A DNA stretch of 64,000 nucleotides from Novosphingobium sp. PhB57 (GTDB taxonomy: Bacteria; Pseudomonadota; Alphaproteobacteria; Sphingomonadales; Sphingomonadaceae), in contig NZ_SMBO01000001.1 of NCBI RefSeq assembly GCF_004342985.1, positions 310,001-374,000 on the forward strand, read 5' to 3'. Shown piece after piece: positions 26,085 through 36,720 of the stretch. Within the stretch, counting starts at the first letter, position 1. The number at the start of each line of letters is the position of its first letter. The position numbers were made by a program, and so were the translations under genes. Below the pieces are notes generated by a model that was not told the DNA's origin, searched no databases, and saw only the letters and a list, made by a program, of their open reading frames with translations.

Positions 26085-26834
26085 ATGAAGACCAGCGGCA
26101 ACATTATCCTTCTGACAGGCGGCGGCACCGGCATCGGGCGCGAACTGGCGCAGCGGTGGCACGATGCCGGCAATCAGGTGATTGTCACCGGGCGGACGCT
26201 CGCCAGCCTGGAAGAGACCGCGCAGGGGCGGCCGGGCATTCATCCCGTGGCGCTCGACGTTACCGATGCGGGCGCGATCGCGGCTTTCGCGAAGGACATT
26301 CTCGCGCGGTTTCCGGCACTCAACGTGCTGGTCAACAATGCCGGCGTCATGCCGCTGGAGGACATTTCCGTGCCCCGCGACCTTGCGCGCGCGGAAACTT
26401 GCGTGGTGACCAACCTGCTTGGCCCGATCCGCATGACCGATGCCCTGGTGGCGCATTTGCGCGAGCGGGAGGGCGCGGCGATCGTCAATGTCAGCTCCGG
26501 TCTCGCTTTCGTTCCGCTGGTCGGCGCGGCGGTCTACTCGGCCACCAAGGCGGCGATCCATTCGTGGACCGATTCGCTGCGCTTTGCCCTGAAGGGTTCG
26601 GTCGAGGTGATCGAGCTGGCGCCGCCGGCCGTGCAGACCGAATTGACGCCAGGCCAGTCGACTCGCGAAGGCTACATGCCGCTGGACGCGTTCATCGACG
26701 AGGTCATGGGGCTCATCGGGCAGCAGCCGACGCCGGAGCTGATTGGCGTCGAACGCCTCGGTTTCCTGCGCAATGCCGAAGCCGAAGGGCGCTATGCGCA
26801 GACATTCGCCGCGCTGAACGCGGCGCCGCACTGA
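26085..26834 (+). CDS. short-chain dehydrogenase/reductase (DltE-like)
   Basis: A 249-residue NAD(P)(H)-dependent oxidoreductase. Cofactor loop TGGGTGIGRELA, NNAGV motif, catalytic Ser in VNVSSGL and YSATKAAIHSW with the YxxxK pair. AGGAGCG precedes the ATG. Its sequence resembles the DltE/YciK-like SDRs often found beside HxlR regulators. Substrate unknown. Probably controlled by the divergent HxlR gene. Confidence 0.9.
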   Translation: MKTSGNIILLTGGGTGIGRELAQRWHDAGNQVIVTGRTLASLEETAQGRPGIHPVALDVTDAGAIAAFAKDILARFPALNVLVNNAGVMPLEDISVPRDLARAETCVVTNLLGPIRMTDALVAHLREREGAAIVNVSSGLAFVPLVGAAVYSATKAAIHSWTDSLRFALKGSVEVIELAPPAVQTELTPGQSTREGYMPLDAFIDEVMGLIGQQPTPELIGVERLGFLRNAEAEGRYAQTFAALNAAPH

Positions 26835-26838
26835 TCGT

Positions 26839-26875
26839 CGCTCCGCCCGGGGCCCTGGAGGTCTCGGGCGGAGCG
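26839..26875 (+). terminator. hairpin after the SDR gene
   Basis: CGCTCCGCCCG and CGGGCGGAGCG form an 11-bp stem around a ~15-base loop, five bases after the SDR stop. There is no T-run, so terminator function is only probable. Confidence 0.5.
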
Positions 26876-26947
26876 CCGCCGCTGGTCAGGGCGCGGCGCG
26901 ACTGCTATGGATTTTGATGTTGCATTGCAGCATGAGTGAGCAGTGAC

Positions 26948-27991
26948 ATGGCCCGCAAGGACAATTCACCCCACAGGCTGGACCTCGCGCTTCAGGGCGG
27001 AGGCGCGCATGGCGCCTTCACCTGGGGCGTGCTGGACGGTTTGCTGCAGGATCCCCGAATCTCGATAGGCGCGCTCAGCGGTGCCAGCGCGGGGGCCATG
27101 AATGCGGCGGTTCTCGTCTCGGGCCTGGTGGTCGGCGGCCGGGAAGGGGCGCGGGAACGCCTGCGCTCGTTCTGGAAGGCGTTGAACCGTTCGGGGCGCG
27201 AGGCCGGGCCCTTGATCCCGATGATCGAGGCCTTCCCGGAGACCACCCGCGCGATGAGTTCATGGTGGAGCACCGTGTTCGGCGATCTAGGCATGGCGCA
27301 TGCGTCGCCGGAAATGGGCCGGGACATGCAGGAGATCCTGCGCAAGGTCATCGAGGACCACGTCGATTTCGCCGCCATCGCCAGCGAGGATGCGCCGCCG
27401 CTGTTCATCTCTGCCACCAATGCGCAGAGCGGCGCGGTGCGCATCTTCCGCAAGCATGACCTGACGGCCGACGCCTTGCTCGCCTCGGCCTGTCTGCCGC
27501 TTTATTTTCCGCCGGTCACGATCGACGGGAAGGACTATTGGGACGGCGGCTACAGCGCCAATCCCCCGCTCGTGCCCCTGGTGCTGGAAAGTCCGAACGA
27601 CGATCTGCTGCTCATCACGGTCAATCCGCAGTTGCGGAGCGAAACGCCGCGCAATGCTGCCGGTATTGCGGACCGGATCACCGAGATCGGCTTCAACCAG
27701 TCGATGCGCAAGGAAATGCAGGGTCTGTTCCTGCTGCAATCGTCGATCGGGCGGCACCGCGAAACGGACGGACTGATCGCCCGGGTCGACCGGCTGCGTT
27801 TCCACGAGATCCACGACGAGGCTGCGCTTTCCGCCATGCCTGCGCAAAGCAAACTCCTGCCGGTGCGACAGATCCTGCTGACCTTGCGCGACGTGGGAGA
27901 GGCGGCGGCGAAGCGCTGGTGCGAAGTTTCGATCGAGAGCCTCGGCCAGGAGAGCACTGTCGACCTGGCGAGCCGGTTCGGACCGGGTTAG
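26948..27991 (+). CDS. patatin-like phospholipase
   Basis: A 347-residue acyl hydrolase of the RssA/patatin type. Oxyanion loop QGGGAHGAF near residue 17, nucleophile Ser47 in GASAG, and the catalytic Asp in DGGYSANPP give a complete Ser-Asp dyad. No signal peptide, so it is cytoplasmic or membrane-peripheral. ATG 26948 has GAGTGAG in front; an in-frame GTG four codons earlier is also possible. Convergent with the hut genes. Confidence 0.92.
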   Translation: MARKDNSPHRLDLALQGGGAHGAFTWGVLDGLLQDPRISIGALSGASAGAMNAAVLVSGLVVGGREGARERLRSFWKALNRSGREAGPLIPMIEAFPETTRAMSSWWSTVFGDLGMAHASPEMGRDMQEILRKVIEDHVDFAAIASEDAPPLFISATNAQSGAVRIFRKHDLTADALLASACLPLYFPPVTIDGKDYWDGGYSANPPLVPLVLESPNDDLLLITVNPQLRSETPRNAAGIADRITEIGFNQSMRKEMQGLFLLQSSIGRHRETDGLIARVDRLRFHEIHDEAALSAMPAQSKLLPVRQILLTLRDVGEAAAKRWCEVSIESLGQESTVDLASRFGPG

Positions 27992-28016
27992 GGCTCGAGG
28001 TCTCTCGATCGGATCG

Positions 28017-29681
28017 TCAGAGAATACCCGGCAGGTCCAACCCCTTCTCCCGCGCACAATCCAGCGCGATCTCATAGCCGGCATCGGCATGGCGCATCAC
28101 GCCCGTCGCCGGATCGTTCCACAGCACGCGCTCCAGCCGCCTGGCCGCCGCGTCGCTGCCGTCGGCGACGATCACCATGCCCGAATGCTGCGAATAGCCC
28201 ATGCCGACGCCGCCGCCGTGGTGGAGCGAAACCCAGGTGGCGCCGCTGGCGGTGTTGAGCAGGGCATTGAGCAGCGGCCAGTCCGAAACCGCATCCGAAC
28301 CGTCGCGCATGGCCTCGGTTTCGCGGTTGGGCGAGGCGACCGAGCCGCTGTCGAGGTGATCGCGGCCGATCACGACCGGTGCCTTCAGTTCGCCCTTCGC
28401 CACCATCTCGTTGAAGGCCAGGCCAAGCCGGTGGCGGTCGCCCAGGCCCACCCAGCAGATACGCGCGGGCAGGCCCTGGAACTGGATCTTCTCGCGCGCC
28501 ATGTCGAGCCAGTTGTGCAGGTGCGCGTGGTCGGGCAGCAGTTCCTTCACCTTGGCGTCGGTCTTGTAGATATCCTCGGGATCGCCCGAGAGCGCGGCCC
28601 AGCGGAATGGACCCACGCCCCGGCAGAACAGCGGACGGATATAGGCGGGCACGAAGCCGGGGAAGTCGAACGCGTTTGCGACGCCCTCGTTCTTCGCCAT
28701 CTGGCGGATGTTGTTGCCGTAGTCGGTGGTGGGCACGCCCGCCGCCTGGAAGTCCAGCATGGCCTGGACGTGGACCGCCATCGAGGCCTTGGCCGCCTTG
28801 GCGACCGCCTCCGGTTCCCGCTCGCGCTTTTCGATCCATTCGGCGACGGTCCAGCCAGCCGGGAGGTAGCCGTTGACGGGATCGTGGGCGGAAGTCTGGT
28901 CGGTCAGCAGGTCCGGCCGGATGCCGCGCGCGAACATCTCGGGCAGCAGTTCCGCTGCGTTGCCGAGCAGGCCGACCGAGACCGGCTTCTTCTCGGCATT
29001 GGCCTTCTCGATGATCGCCATGGCTTCTTCGATGGTGCTGGCGGCAACGTCGAGGTAGCCAGTGCGCAGGCGCATTTCGATGCGGCTGGGCTGGCACTCG
29101 ATGGCAAGGCACGAGGCGCCCGCCATCACCGCCGCCAGCGGCTGCGCGCCGCCCATGCCGCCAAGGCCGGCGGTCAGCAGCCACTTGCCCGAAAGGTCGC
29201 CATCGTAGTGCTGGCGGCCCATCTCGACGAACGTCTCGTAAGTGCCCTGAACGATGCCCTGCGTGCCGATGTAGATCCATGAACCGGCCGTCATCTGGCC
29301 GTACATGGCAAGGCCGCGCTTATCGAGTTCGTTGAAATGCTCCCAGTTCGCCCATTCCGGCACGAGGTTGGAATTGGCGATCAGCACGCGCGGCGCATCG
29401 GCATGGGTGCGGAACACGCCGACCGGCTTGCCGGACTGGACCAGCAGCGTCTCGTCGTCGTTCAGGCGGCGCAGGGTTTCGACGATCTTGTCGTAGCTTT
29501 CCCAATCGCGCGCGGCGCGGCCGATGCCGCCGTAGACCACCAGCTCTTCGGGGCGCTCGGCGACATCGGGATGGAGGTTGTTCATCAGCATGCGCAGCGG
29601 GGCTTCGGTGAGCCACGATTTCGCGGAAAGTTCGGTGCCGGTCGCAGGCTTGATGACGCGGCTGTTGTCGAGGCGGGTCAT
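28017..29681 (-). CDS. hutU: urocanate hydratase
   Basis: A 554-residue NAD+-dependent enzyme that turns urocanate into 4-imidazolone-5-propionate, the second step of histidine breakdown. NAD-binding GLGGMGGAQ and the active-site region around [13 protein letters not shown] [10 protein letters not shown] are present; length is standard for the family. GAGGAA precedes ATG. Last gene of the hutI-hutH-hutG-hutU series, starting 14 bases after the hutG stop. Confidence 0.98.
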   Translation of the reverse strand: MTRLDNSRVIKPATGTELSAKSWLTEAPLRMLMNNLHPDVAERPEELVVYGGIGRAARDWESYDKIVETLRRLNDDETLLVQSGKPVGVFRTHADAPRVLIANSNLVPEWANWEHFNELDKRGLAMYGQMTAGSWIYIGTQGIVQGTYETFVEMGRQHYDGDLSGKWLLTAGLGGMGGAQPLAAVMAGASCLAIECQPSRIEMRLRTGYLDVAASTIEEAMAIIEKANAEKKPVSVGLLGNAAELLPEMFARGIRPDLLTDQTSAHDPVNGYLPAGWTVAEWIEKREREPEAVAKAAKASMAVHVQAMLDFQAAGVPTTDYGNNIRQMAKNEGVANAFDFPGFVPAYIRPLFCRGVGPFRWAALSGDPEDIYKTDAKVKELLPDHAHLHNWLDMAREKIQFQGLPARICWVGLGDRHRLGLAFNEMVAKGELKAPVVIGRDHLDSGSVASPNRETEAMRDGSDAVSDWPLLNALLNTASGATWVSLHHGGGVGMGYSQHSGMVIVADGSDAAARRLERVLWNDPATGVMRHADAGYEIALDCAREKGLDLPGIL

Positions 29682-29695
29682 TGTGTTTCCTCAGG

Positions 29696-30502
29696 TCAGG
29701 ATTGCGCGAAGGCGATTGCGGCCTTCAGCACGTCTTGCAGGATCGGGGTGAGGGCGGCGGCGCGCGCGGCCGAGAAGGGGACGGGCCAGTTGGCTTCGTC
29801 CGGCACTTCGGGCTCATCCATGTAGCCGCGAATGGCGAGTTCCATCTGGATCGCGTGAACGCCGTTTTCCGGGTGGCCGTAGTGGCGCGTGGTCCAGCCG
29901 CCCCGGAAGCGGCCGTCGAGGACGTGGCTGAGTCCGCTCGCGGCGCAGACTTCGATGACAGCAGCGGAAAGCGCCGGATCGCACGTCTGGCCGAGGTTGG
30001 TGCCGACGTTGAACTGCGGCAATTCCCCGTCGAACAGGCGCGGCACATGGCTGCGGATCGAGTGGGCGTCGTAGACCACGACTTTGCCGTGAATGGCGCG
30101 CAGCCGATCGATCTCGGCGGCGAGGGCGGCGTGGTAAGGATCGAACCAGAGCGCGCGGCGGCGGGCGATCTCGGCCGCATCCGGCGCGTCGCCTTGGTAG
30201 AGCGGTTCGCCGTCGAAAGTCGTCGTCGGGCAGAGTTCCGTCGTCGCCTGCCCCGGATAGAGCGAGGCGCCCGAAGGATCGCGGTTGAGGTCGATCACGC
30301 TGCGCGAGACGCGCCCGGCAATCGTCGTTGCGCCCATGTCGCGCGCAAAGGCGTAGAGTTCGTCCACCCACCAGTCCGCATCGCGCCGGGCGAGCCATCC
30401 GGAGCGGAACGCGGGCGCGACATCGGCCAGGTCAGTGCCGACATGCGGGAAAGCGACGATCAGCGGTGCTTCGCCGCGATGGAGAGTGAAGCTTGGGCTC
30501 AT
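29696..30502 (-). CDS. hutG: N-formylglutamate deformylase
   Basis: A 268-residue zinc amidohydrolase of the N-formylglutamate amidohydrolase family, releasing glutamate and formate in the last step. PLIVAFPHVGTDL, the metal-binding VVYDAHSIRS and the ARHYGHPENGVHAIQ-like TRHYGHPENG segment are recognisable. Its presence together with hutF shows the five-step route rather than the four-step formamide route. Downstream of hutH across a gap that contains a palindromic repeat. Confidence 0.96.
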   Translation of the reverse strand: MSPSFTLHRGEAPLIVAFPHVGTDLADVAPAFRSGWLARRDADWWVDELYAFARDMGATTIAGRVSRSVIDLNRDPSGASLYPGQATTELCPTTTFDGEPLYQGDAPDAAEIARRRALWFDPYHAALAAEIDRLRAIHGKVVVYDAHSIRSHVPRLFDGELPQFNVGTNLGQTCDPALSAAVIEVCAASGLSHVLDGRFRGGWTTRHYGHPENGVHAIQMELAIRGYMDEPEVPDEANWPVPFSAARAAALTPILQDVLKAAIAFAQS

Positions 30503-30537
30503 GTGCGTTGCTCCAAGTATCGGCCGTTGCCCATCAC

Positions 30538-30626
30538 TTCGTCATTGCGAGCGTAGCGAAGCAATCCAGGGCGGTTCTGCGTCGCTCTGGATTGCCACGT
30601 CGGCTTCGCCTCCTCGCAATGACGAA
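30538..30626. repeat. REP-like palindromic intergenic element
   Basis: The arms CTTCGTCATTGCGAG and CTCGCAATGACGAAAG, with inner segments CAATCCAG and CTGGATTG, form a long imperfect hairpin of ~88 bases. This 'GTCATTGCGAGCG...' sequence belongs to a widely dispersed type of bacterial palindromic repeat. It sits inside the hut operon between hutH and hutG, where it may shape mRNA stability. Confidence 0.8.
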
Positions 30627-30647
30627 AGTGAGGGAGAGTGGCCGCCC

Positions 30648-32246
30648 TCATGCGATACCCGGCAGCAGATCGGCGGCCACGTTCGCCAGCGCGCCGGAGC
30701 GGACCAGCAGGTTGGCCGCTTCCATGTCGGGGTGGAAATGGCGGTCGTCGTCCAGTGCGGGAACTTCGGCCCGCAGCACGGCGCGCGCGGCATCGAGCCA
30801 GGTGCTGGAGGCCAGCGGCGCGTGGAATTCGATCCCCTGCGCGGCGGCGAGCAGTTCGATGCCGATGACGGCAGTGGCGTTCTCGACCATCGACAGCAGG
30901 CGGCGCGCGCCGTGAGCGGCCATCGAAACGTGGTCTTCCTGATTGGCGGAGGTCGGGATCGAGTCCACCGAGGCGGGATAGGCCTTCTGCTTGTTCTCGG
31001 AGACCAGCGCGGCGGCAGTGACTTGCGGGATCATGAAGCCCGAATTGAGGCCCGGTCGCGGCGTCAGGAAGGCGGGGAGGCCGGACAGCGCCGGGTCCAC
31101 CAGCATGGCGATACGGCGCTCGGAGATCGAGCCAATCTCGCAGACGGCGAGCGCGATCATGTCGGCGGCGAAGGCCACCGGCTCGGCGTGGAAGTTGCCG
31201 CCGGACAGCGCCTCGTCGGCCCCGTCCCCATCGGCATCGACGAAGATCAGGGGATTGTCGGAAACGCCGTTCGCCTCGATCTCCAGCGTCGTCGCGGCCT
31301 GGCGCAGCACGTCGAGCGCGGCGCCCATGACTTGCGGCTGGCAGCGCAGGCAATAAGGATCCTGCACGCGGGCGTCGTTCTCGACGTGGCTGGCGCGGAT
31401 CGCAGAACCGGCCATCAGTCCGCGCAGGGCGTCGGCCACCTCGATCTGGCCGCGATGGCGGCGCAGGGCGTGGATGCGGTGGTCGAACGGTGTGTCGGAG
31501 CCCTTGGCAGCTTCGGTCGAGAGCGCGCCGGTCACCAGGGCGGAGCGGAACAGCAGTTCCGCCTCGAACAGTCCGGCAAGCGCATTGGCGGTGGAGAACT
31601 GGGTGCCGTTGAGGAGGGCGAGGCCTTCCTTCGGGCCGAGTTCGAGCGCCGAGAGGCCCGCGCGTGCCAGCGCATCGGCGGCAGGCATGCGCTGGCCGTC
31701 CAGGACGATCTCGCCAACGCCGATCATCGTTGCGGCCATGTGCGAAAGCGGTGCCAGATCGCCGCTGGCGCCGACCGAGCCTTGCGAGGGGACCACCGGC
31801 GTCAGGCCCTTGTCCAGCATCGCTTCGAGCAGGGCCACGGTTTCAGGGCGGACGCCGGAAGCGCCTTGCGCAAGGCTGGTGAGTTTGAGCGCCATCATCA
31901 GCCGGACGACCGGCACCGGCGAAGGCTCTCCTGTGCCCGCTGCGTGGCTGAGCACGATGTTGCGCTGGAGCGTGGCGAGATCCTCGTCGCCAATGCGGAC
32001 GCTGGCGAGCTTACCGAAACCGGTGTTGATGCCGTAGACCGGCTCGCCCCTGGCCAGGATGCGCGCTACGGCAGCGGCACTTTCGGCCACGCGCGGGGCG
32101 CAGGCCGGGTCGAGCTTCACATCCGCGCCGCGGTAGATCGCGCGCCACTGGGCCAGGGTTACCTCGCCGGGCGTAAGCGTGTCGCTCACGGTGCCAGGTG
32201 TGAGCGTGTCGCTCACGGGTGTCGGCGTGAGCAGGTTGTCGGTCAT
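30648..32246 (-). CDS. hutH: histidine ammonia-lyase
   Basis: A 532-residue enzyme that deaminates histidine to urocanate, the first step. The tripeptide Ala160-Ser161-Gly162 ([15 protein letters not shown]) forms the MIO electrophile; NGTQFSTA and HNQD-like ANQEDHVSM motifs are present. The N-terminus is ~18 residues longer than usual because of a nine-residue duplication (TVSDTLTPG twice). ATG 32246 overlaps the hutI stop in ATGA. Confidence 0.98.
   Translation of the reverse strand: MTDNLLTPTPVSDTLTPGTVSDTLTPGEVTLAQWRAIYRGADVKLDPACAPRVAESAAAVARILARGEPVYGINTGFGKLASVRIGDEDLATLQRNIVLSHAAGTGEPSPVPVVRLMMALKLTSLAQGASGVRPETVALLEAMLDKGLTPVVPSQGSVGASGDLAPLSHMAATMIGVGEIVLDGQRMPAADALARAGLSALELGPKEGLALLNGTQFSTANALAGLFEAELLFRSALVTGALSTEAAKGSDTPFDHRIHALRRHRGQIEVADALRGLMAGSAIRASHVENDARVQDPYCLRCQPQVMGAALDVLRQAATTLEIEANGVSDNPLIFVDADGDGADEALSGGNFHAEPVAFAADMIALAVCEIGSISERRIAMLVDPALSGLPAFLTPRPGLNSGFMIPQVTAAALVSENKQKAYPASVDSIPTSANQEDHVSMAAHGARRLLSMVENATAVIGIELLAAAQGIEFHAPLASSTWLDAARAVLRAEVPALDDDRHFHPDMEAANLLVRSGALANVAADLLPGIA
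32176..32218 (-). repeat. 27-bp in-frame tandem duplication at the hutH 5' end
   Basis: AGCGTGTCGCTCACGG occurs at 32176-32191 and again at 32203-32218 (plus strand), a 27-base period coding for SDTLTPG repeats near residues 11-28 of HutH. It lies outside the lyase core. Confidence 0.85.
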
Positions 32247-33457
32247 TGTCCACTCCAGATGCGTGCATGGAGCGGGTTGAACCCCATGCGGTAAACGAGG
32301 TCGGCCGGGCGCTCGATGTCCCAGATCGCAAGGTCGCAAGCCTTGCCCTGTTCAAGCGTGCCGAGCCGATGAGAGAGGCCGAGCGCCTGTGCCGCGTTGC
32401 GCGTCACGCCGGCCAGGCATTCGGGCACGGTGAGGCGGAACAGCGTGGCGCCCATGTTCATCGTCAGCAGCAGCGAGGTCAGCGGCGATGTGCCGGGGTT
32501 GCAGTCCGTGGCGAGCGCGATGGGCACGCGGGCCAGGCGCAGCGCTTCGATCGGGGGCAGCACTGTTTCGCGGCAGAAATAGTAGGCGCCGGGCAGCAGG
32601 GTGGCGACCGTGCCGGAAACGGCCATCGCGGCGATGCCGGCTTCGTCGAGATGTTCGAGGTGATCTGCCGAAAGCGCCCCGTGGCGTGCGGCCAGGGCGG
32701 CGCCGTGAAGGTTGGAAAGTTGCTCGGCATGGAGCTTGACCGGCAGGCCCAGCGCCGTGGCGGCGCGGAACAGGCGCTCGGTCTGGTCGGGCGAAAAGCC
32801 GATTCCCTCGCAGAAGGCGTCCACCGCATCGGCAAGGCCGGCCTGCGCGGCGGCGGGGAGCATGACGGTGCAGAGATGATCGATATAGGCGTCGGCATCG
32901 CCTGCGAATTCCGGGGGAAGCGCATGGGCGCCGAGGAAGGAAGTGACGATCCGCACGGGCCGAACCTCGCCGAGGCGGCGGGCGGCGCGCAGCATCTTGA
33001 GTTCGCTGGCAAGGTCGAGGCCATAGCCCGACTTCACTTCGAGTGTCGTGACGCCCTCGGCCAGCAGGGCGTCGAGACGGGGAAGGGCGGCAGCGACCAG
33101 TTCGTCCTCGCCGGCCGCGCGGGTGGCCTTCATGGTGGAGACGATCCCGCCGCCGGCGCGCGCGATCTCCTCGTAGGAAGCGCCTTCCAGCCGTAGTTCG
33201 AACTCACGCGAGCGATCGCCGCCGAAAATGAGGTGGGTGTGGCAGTCGATCAGTCCCGGCGTGATCCAGCGGCCTTCGCAATCGATCACTTCGGCGGCAT
33301 CGAATGCGGGAGCATCGGCCTCGGGACCGGCGTACAAGATCATGCCGTCCTGCGCCGCGATCACGCCCTGCTCGACAATGCCCAGGGGCTCCCGGGCCGA
33401 CCCGGCACTGGCCATCGTGGCCAAACGGGCGTGTTTCCAGAGCCTGTCGCAGCGCAT
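32243..33457 (-). CDS. hutI: imidazolonepropionase
   Basis: A 404-residue metal-dependent amidohydrolase opening the imidazolone ring to give formiminoglutamate, the third step. Metal-binding [10 protein letters not shown] near residue 70 and later [19 protein letters not shown] and [10 protein letters not shown] segments fit the family. First gene of the minus-strand hut unit; its start faces hutF with only 86 bases between. Confidence 0.97.
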   Translation of the reverse strand: MRCDRLWKHARLATMASAGSAREPLGIVEQGVIAAQDGMILYAGPEADAPAFDAAEVIDCEGRWITPGLIDCHTHLIFGGDRSREFELRLEGASYEEIARAGGGIVSTMKATRAAGEDELVAAALPRLDALLAEGVTTLEVKSGYGLDLASELKMLRAARRLGEVRPVRIVTSFLGAHALPPEFAGDADAYIDHLCTVMLPAAAQAGLADAVDAFCEGIGFSPDQTERLFRAATALGLPVKLHAEQLSNLHGAALAARHGALSADHLEHLDEAGIAAMAVSGTVATLLPGAYYFCRETVLPPIEALRLARVPIALATDCNPGTSPLTSLLLTMNMGATLFRLTVPECLAGVTRNAAQALGLSHRLGTLEQGKACDLAIWDIERPADLVYRMGFNPLHARIWSGQ

Positions 33458-33508
33458 GACGAGTCGATCCTTATTGCTTGCCCCGGTTATTGCATCGGTC
33501 GTTTTTAA

Positions 33509-33518
33509 TGTATAGACA
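33509..33518. promoter_or_regulatory. HutC-type operator between hutI and hutF
   Basis: TGTATAGACA, a near-palindrome in the short divergent region, matches the TGTATA-type sites bound by HutC repressors of the GntR family. The regulator gene hutC is in the same locus. One site could control both directions; urocanate is the usual inducer. Confidence 0.65.
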
Positions 33519-33543
33519 AAATAGCGAAGGAGTTCCGAAAGCG

Positions 33544-34926
33544 ATGTCCGCCATTTCGCCCGAAGCCATGTCCTCCGCGATATTTGTCGACCTTGCCTTG
33601 CTGGAACAGGGCTGGGCCAGCGACGTGCGATTCATACTCCGGGACGGGCGGATCGCCGCCATCGAGCGCGATACGGCGGTGCGCGCGGGCGACGAGCGCC
33701 ACGGCTGCGTGCTCCCGGCGCTGGGCAACCTGCATAGCCATGCCTTCCAGCGCGGCATGGCCGGCCTGGCCGAGCGCCGCGGCGCGACCGACGACAGCTT
33801 CTGGACCTGGCGGGACGTGATGTACCGCTTCCTCGATCGCATGGACCCGGACGACCTCCAGGCCGTGGCCGCCATGGCCTACGTGGAGATGCTGGAGAGC
33901 GGCTTCGCGCGGGTGGGCGAGTTTCACTACCTCCATCATGCCCCGGACGGCCGGGCTTACGACGATCCGGCGGAAATGAGCGCCGCCATTGCCCGCGCTT
34001 CGGCGGAAACCGGCATCGGGTTGACCTTGCTGCCGGTTTTCTACGCCCATTCCGGCTTCGGCGGGCAGGCTCCGAGCGAAGGACAGCGGCGTTTCCTCCA
34101 CGACCTCGACGGCTTTGCGCGCCTGCTGGAAGGCGCCCGATCGGCGGTCAAGGGATTGGATGAGCCAGTGGTCGGCCTTGCCCCGCACAGCCTGCGCGCC
34201 GTGTCGCCGCAGCAGCTTGGCGCGCTCGAAAGCATGGCAGGCGGCCTCCCCATTCACATCCACATTGCCGAGCAGGTCCGCGAAGTGGAGGACTGCCTTG
34301 CCTGGAGCGGGAGCCGTCCGGTCGCCTGGCTTCTGGACAATGCCGCGGTGGACCATCGCTGGTGCCTCGTCCACGCCACGCACATGACCCCGGAGGAAAC
34401 GCGGCGGATGGCCCGCAGCGGCGCCGTGGCGGGGCTCTGCCCGGTGACCGAGGCCAATCTGGGTGACGGCCTCTTTCCGGCGCGGGACTTCCTTGCCGCG
34501 GGCGGCTGCTGGGGTGCCGGCAGCGATTCGAACGTGATGATCGATGCGACCGAGGAACTGCGCCTTTTCGAATATGGCCAGCGGCTGCATCATCGCGGGC
34601 GCAATATCCTCTCCAGCCCCGCCATGCCCTCCACGGGCGAGGCGCTTTGGGGCCAGGCGCTCCGCGGCGGCGCGCGGGCGCTGGGGGTAAAGGGCGGGCT
34701 TTCCATCGGCTTGCCGTTCGATGCCCTGTCGCTGGACCTCGACCACCCCTCGCTCACGGCGCGCGGCGCGGATCGGCTGCTGGACGGGTTGGTCTTCGCG
34801 GCCGGGCGCGGGGCCGTGGATTGCGTGTGGCGCTTCGGCGCGCAGGTGGTAAGCGGTGGCCGGCACCGCGCGCGACACGAGGTCGTCCGGCGTTACAGGG
34901 ACAGGTTGGGCAGGCTGATCGGGTGA
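33544..34926 (+). CDS. hutF: formimidoylglutamate deiminase
   Basis: A 460-residue zinc amidohydrolase converting N-formimino-glutamate to N-formylglutamate, the fourth step. [18 protein letters not shown] (metal-binding HxH), [23 protein letters not shown] and [12 protein letters not shown] are typical HutF motifs. ATG 33544 is chosen for its AAGGAG; other in-frame ATGs lie at 33478 and 33571. hutC overlaps its stop codon. Confidence 0.97.
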   Translation: MSAISPEAMSSAIFVDLALLEQGWASDVRFILRDGRIAAIERDTAVRAGDERHGCVLPALGNLHSHAFQRGMAGLAERRGATDDSFWTWRDVMYRFLDRMDPDDLQAVAAMAYVEMLESGFARVGEFHYLHHAPDGRAYDDPAEMSAAIARASAETGIGLTLLPVFYAHSGFGGQAPSEGQRRFLHDLDGFARLLEGARSAVKGLDEPVVGLAPHSLRAVSPQQLGALESMAGGLPIHIHIAEQVREVEDCLAWSGSRPVAWLLDNAAVDHRWCLVHATHMTPEETRRMARSGAVAGLCPVTEANLGDGLFPARDFLAAGGCWGAGSDSNVMIDATEELRLFEYGQRLHHRGRNILSSPAMPSTGEALWGQALRGGARALGVKGGLSIGLPFDALSLDLDHPSLTARGADRLLDGLVFAAGRGAVDCVWRFGAQVVSGGRHRARHEVVRRYRDRLGRLIG

Positions 34927-35651
34927 ATAGACCGCTCCACGAACGCATCCGGCAGGATTTCGAGACGCGGATTCTCGCGGGCGCGCTGGCGCCCGGCGAA
35001 CGGCTGCCGACCGAGCAGGCGCTTATGGCGCATTACGACTGCGCGCGCATGACGGTGAACAAGGCGCTTTCGGCGCTGGCCACGGCTGGCCTGGTGGACC
35101 GCCGCAAGAAGGCCGGCACTTTCGTCGCCCGCCCGCGCGTGCATTCCATGGCCATGGATATTCCCGACCTCGGCGCGCAAGTGGCCGAGCGCGGCCAGGC
35201 CTATCGCTTCGATCTGGCGCTGCGGCGGGAAATGCACGCGGCAACGGGCCGGGCGCAGGCCCCGATGGAATGGAAGGTCGATGGTTCCGTGCCGCTGCTG
35301 GAACTGGAGGGCATTCACTTCGCGGACGGCGCGCCTTTTGCGCTGGAGCATCGCTTCGTGAACCTGACCGCCGTGCCGGAGATCCTCGACGCCGATTTCA
35401 CGGGTTCCTCGCCCGGAACCTGGCTCCTGGAGCATGTGCCCTGGACCGAGGCCGACGCCCGCATCACCGCGACGGGTGCCGGTGCGACGGAGGCGCGCCT
35501 GCTGGCGGTCGAACCCGGCGCGCCGTGTCTTTGCGTGGAGCGCAAGACGTGGCGCGGCTCCGAGCCGATCACTTATGTGCGGCAGCTCTTCGTCGCCGGG
35601 GCTTACGAACTGACCGCGCATTTCGGACCCGGCGCGCGCCGCGACACCTGA
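34923..35651 (+). CDS. hutC: histidine utilisation repressor HutC (GntR family)
   Basis: A 242-residue regulator from a GTG that overlaps the hutF stop. N-terminal GntR winged helix (LHERIRQDFETRILAGALAP, GERLPTEQALMAHY, ARMTVNKALSALA) and C-terminal UTRA effector domain (LLELEGIHFADGAPFALEHR, ERKTWRGSEPITYVRQLF). Known HutC proteins repress hut genes and are released by urocanate. Translational coupling to hutF implies self-regulation through the site at 33509. Confidence 0.96.
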   Translation: MNRPLHERIRQDFETRILAGALAPGERLPTEQALMAHYDCARMTVNKALSALATAGLVDRRKKAGTFVARPRVHSMAMDIPDLGAQVAERGQAYRFDLALRREMHAATGRAQAPMEWKVDGSVPLLELEGIHFADGAPFALEHRFVNLTAVPEILDADFTGSSPGTWLLEHVPWTEADARITATGAGATEARLLAVEPGAPCLCVERKTWRGSEPITYVRQLFVAGAYELTAHFGPGARRDT

Positions 35652-35685
35652 CGCGGCACTCTGATCTTGCCGTGGCCCGACAGAC

Positions 35686-36549
35686 TTATGCGGCAGGGGG
35701 CAGGGTTCGGGCGGAAAGGGTCATGCTGACGGTGGCGGTCTGGCCGGGTTCGAGCCAGGCCAGTGTTTCCGGGGCGCGGTTGATGGCGTCGGTGGCGTGG
35801 CTGACGGGCTCCACGCAGAAGTAGTCCTGACCCTGGGGCGTGAAGACCACCGTCGTCGTCAATTCCTCGGAAGGCGCGATCGTCAGGCCGAGGCCGCGTG
35901 CCGGCCAGTCGATTTCGAGCATGCCCTCGCGGCCGGTATAGGCGGTGTCGACGGCGCGGGTGTCCACGGATTCGCCCTGCCACCAGTCGATCGCTTCCTC
36001 ATGCTCGTCAAGCGAACTCGGCAGGCAGTCAGGCGTGTTGTACCATTCTCCGCGATGCAGTCCGCGATAGACGGTTTCGGCGTCCCGGGGGAAATAGGGG
36101 TGGAAGCCGAGGCCCGCCGGCATCGGCGCATCGCCCAGGTTGGTGATGCTGAGCCTGTTGGTCAGCCCTTGCGCACCGAGTTCGAAGGTTTGCCGCGCGC
36201 GGTAGGGCCAGGGCCATTCGCCGCCGGGGTAAGTGTGCTCCAGCAAGGCGTGGTTGTCGTCTTGTTCGATTACCGACCAGGCCGTGAGCCAACCGAAGCC
36301 GTGCAGCGGATGGGGGTGGTCGGACCCCGGGAAGTTCGGCGCAATCGTGCCTTTGCGCGCGCCGGTGTTGAAGCGGCCTTTGGCGATGCGGTTGGAGAAG
36401 GGGACCAGCGGAAAGCTCCCGACATCGAAGATCGTGCTGCCGCAGGCGGGGCGCATCAGGGGTTCGCCATGCCAGTCCAGCCGCAGCACGGCGCCGCCGC
36501 GTTCCGGTGCCAGTTCGAGTCGATAGCCTTGCGCTTCGAGGATGATCAT
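35686..36549 (-). CDS. aldose 1-epimerase family protein
   Basis: A 287-residue galactose-mutarotase-like protein from ATG 36549. SFPLVPFSNRIAKGRF, HPLHGFGWLTAWSV (catalytic His region), GLGFHPYFPR and the closing FCVEPVSHATDAIN are family motifs; the second His and the C-terminal Glu needed for ring opening appear in place. Sugar substrate unknown. Convergent with hutC. Confidence 0.92.
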   Translation of the reverse strand: MIILEAQGYRLELAPERGGAVLRLDWHGEPLMRPACGSTIFDVGSFPLVPFSNRIAKGRFNTGARKGTIAPNFPGSDHPHPLHGFGWLTAWSVIEQDDNHALLEHTYPGGEWPWPYRARQTFELGAQGLTNRLSITNLGDAPMPAGLGFHPYFPRDAETVYRGLHRGEWYNTPDCLPSSLDEHEEAIDWWQGESVDTRAVDTAYTGREGMLEIDWPARGLGLTIAPSEELTTTVVFTPQGQDYFCVEPVSHATDAINRAPETLAWLEPGQTATVSMTLSARTLPPAA

Positions 36550-36720
36550 CGCTTCCGGTCCACTCCCATGGGACGCGCCTACCTTGTGTTTCGGGCCTGA
36601 ACGTCCAGGTCTGAACTTACAGGCCCGATCTGCCTGCAAGATCGCGCGGCGGGTTTTCGGCGGGGTGGAGGTAGCGCTAACAAAGGGGGCGTGGCAAGAC
36701 CCTGCCATGATCGGCAGCGA

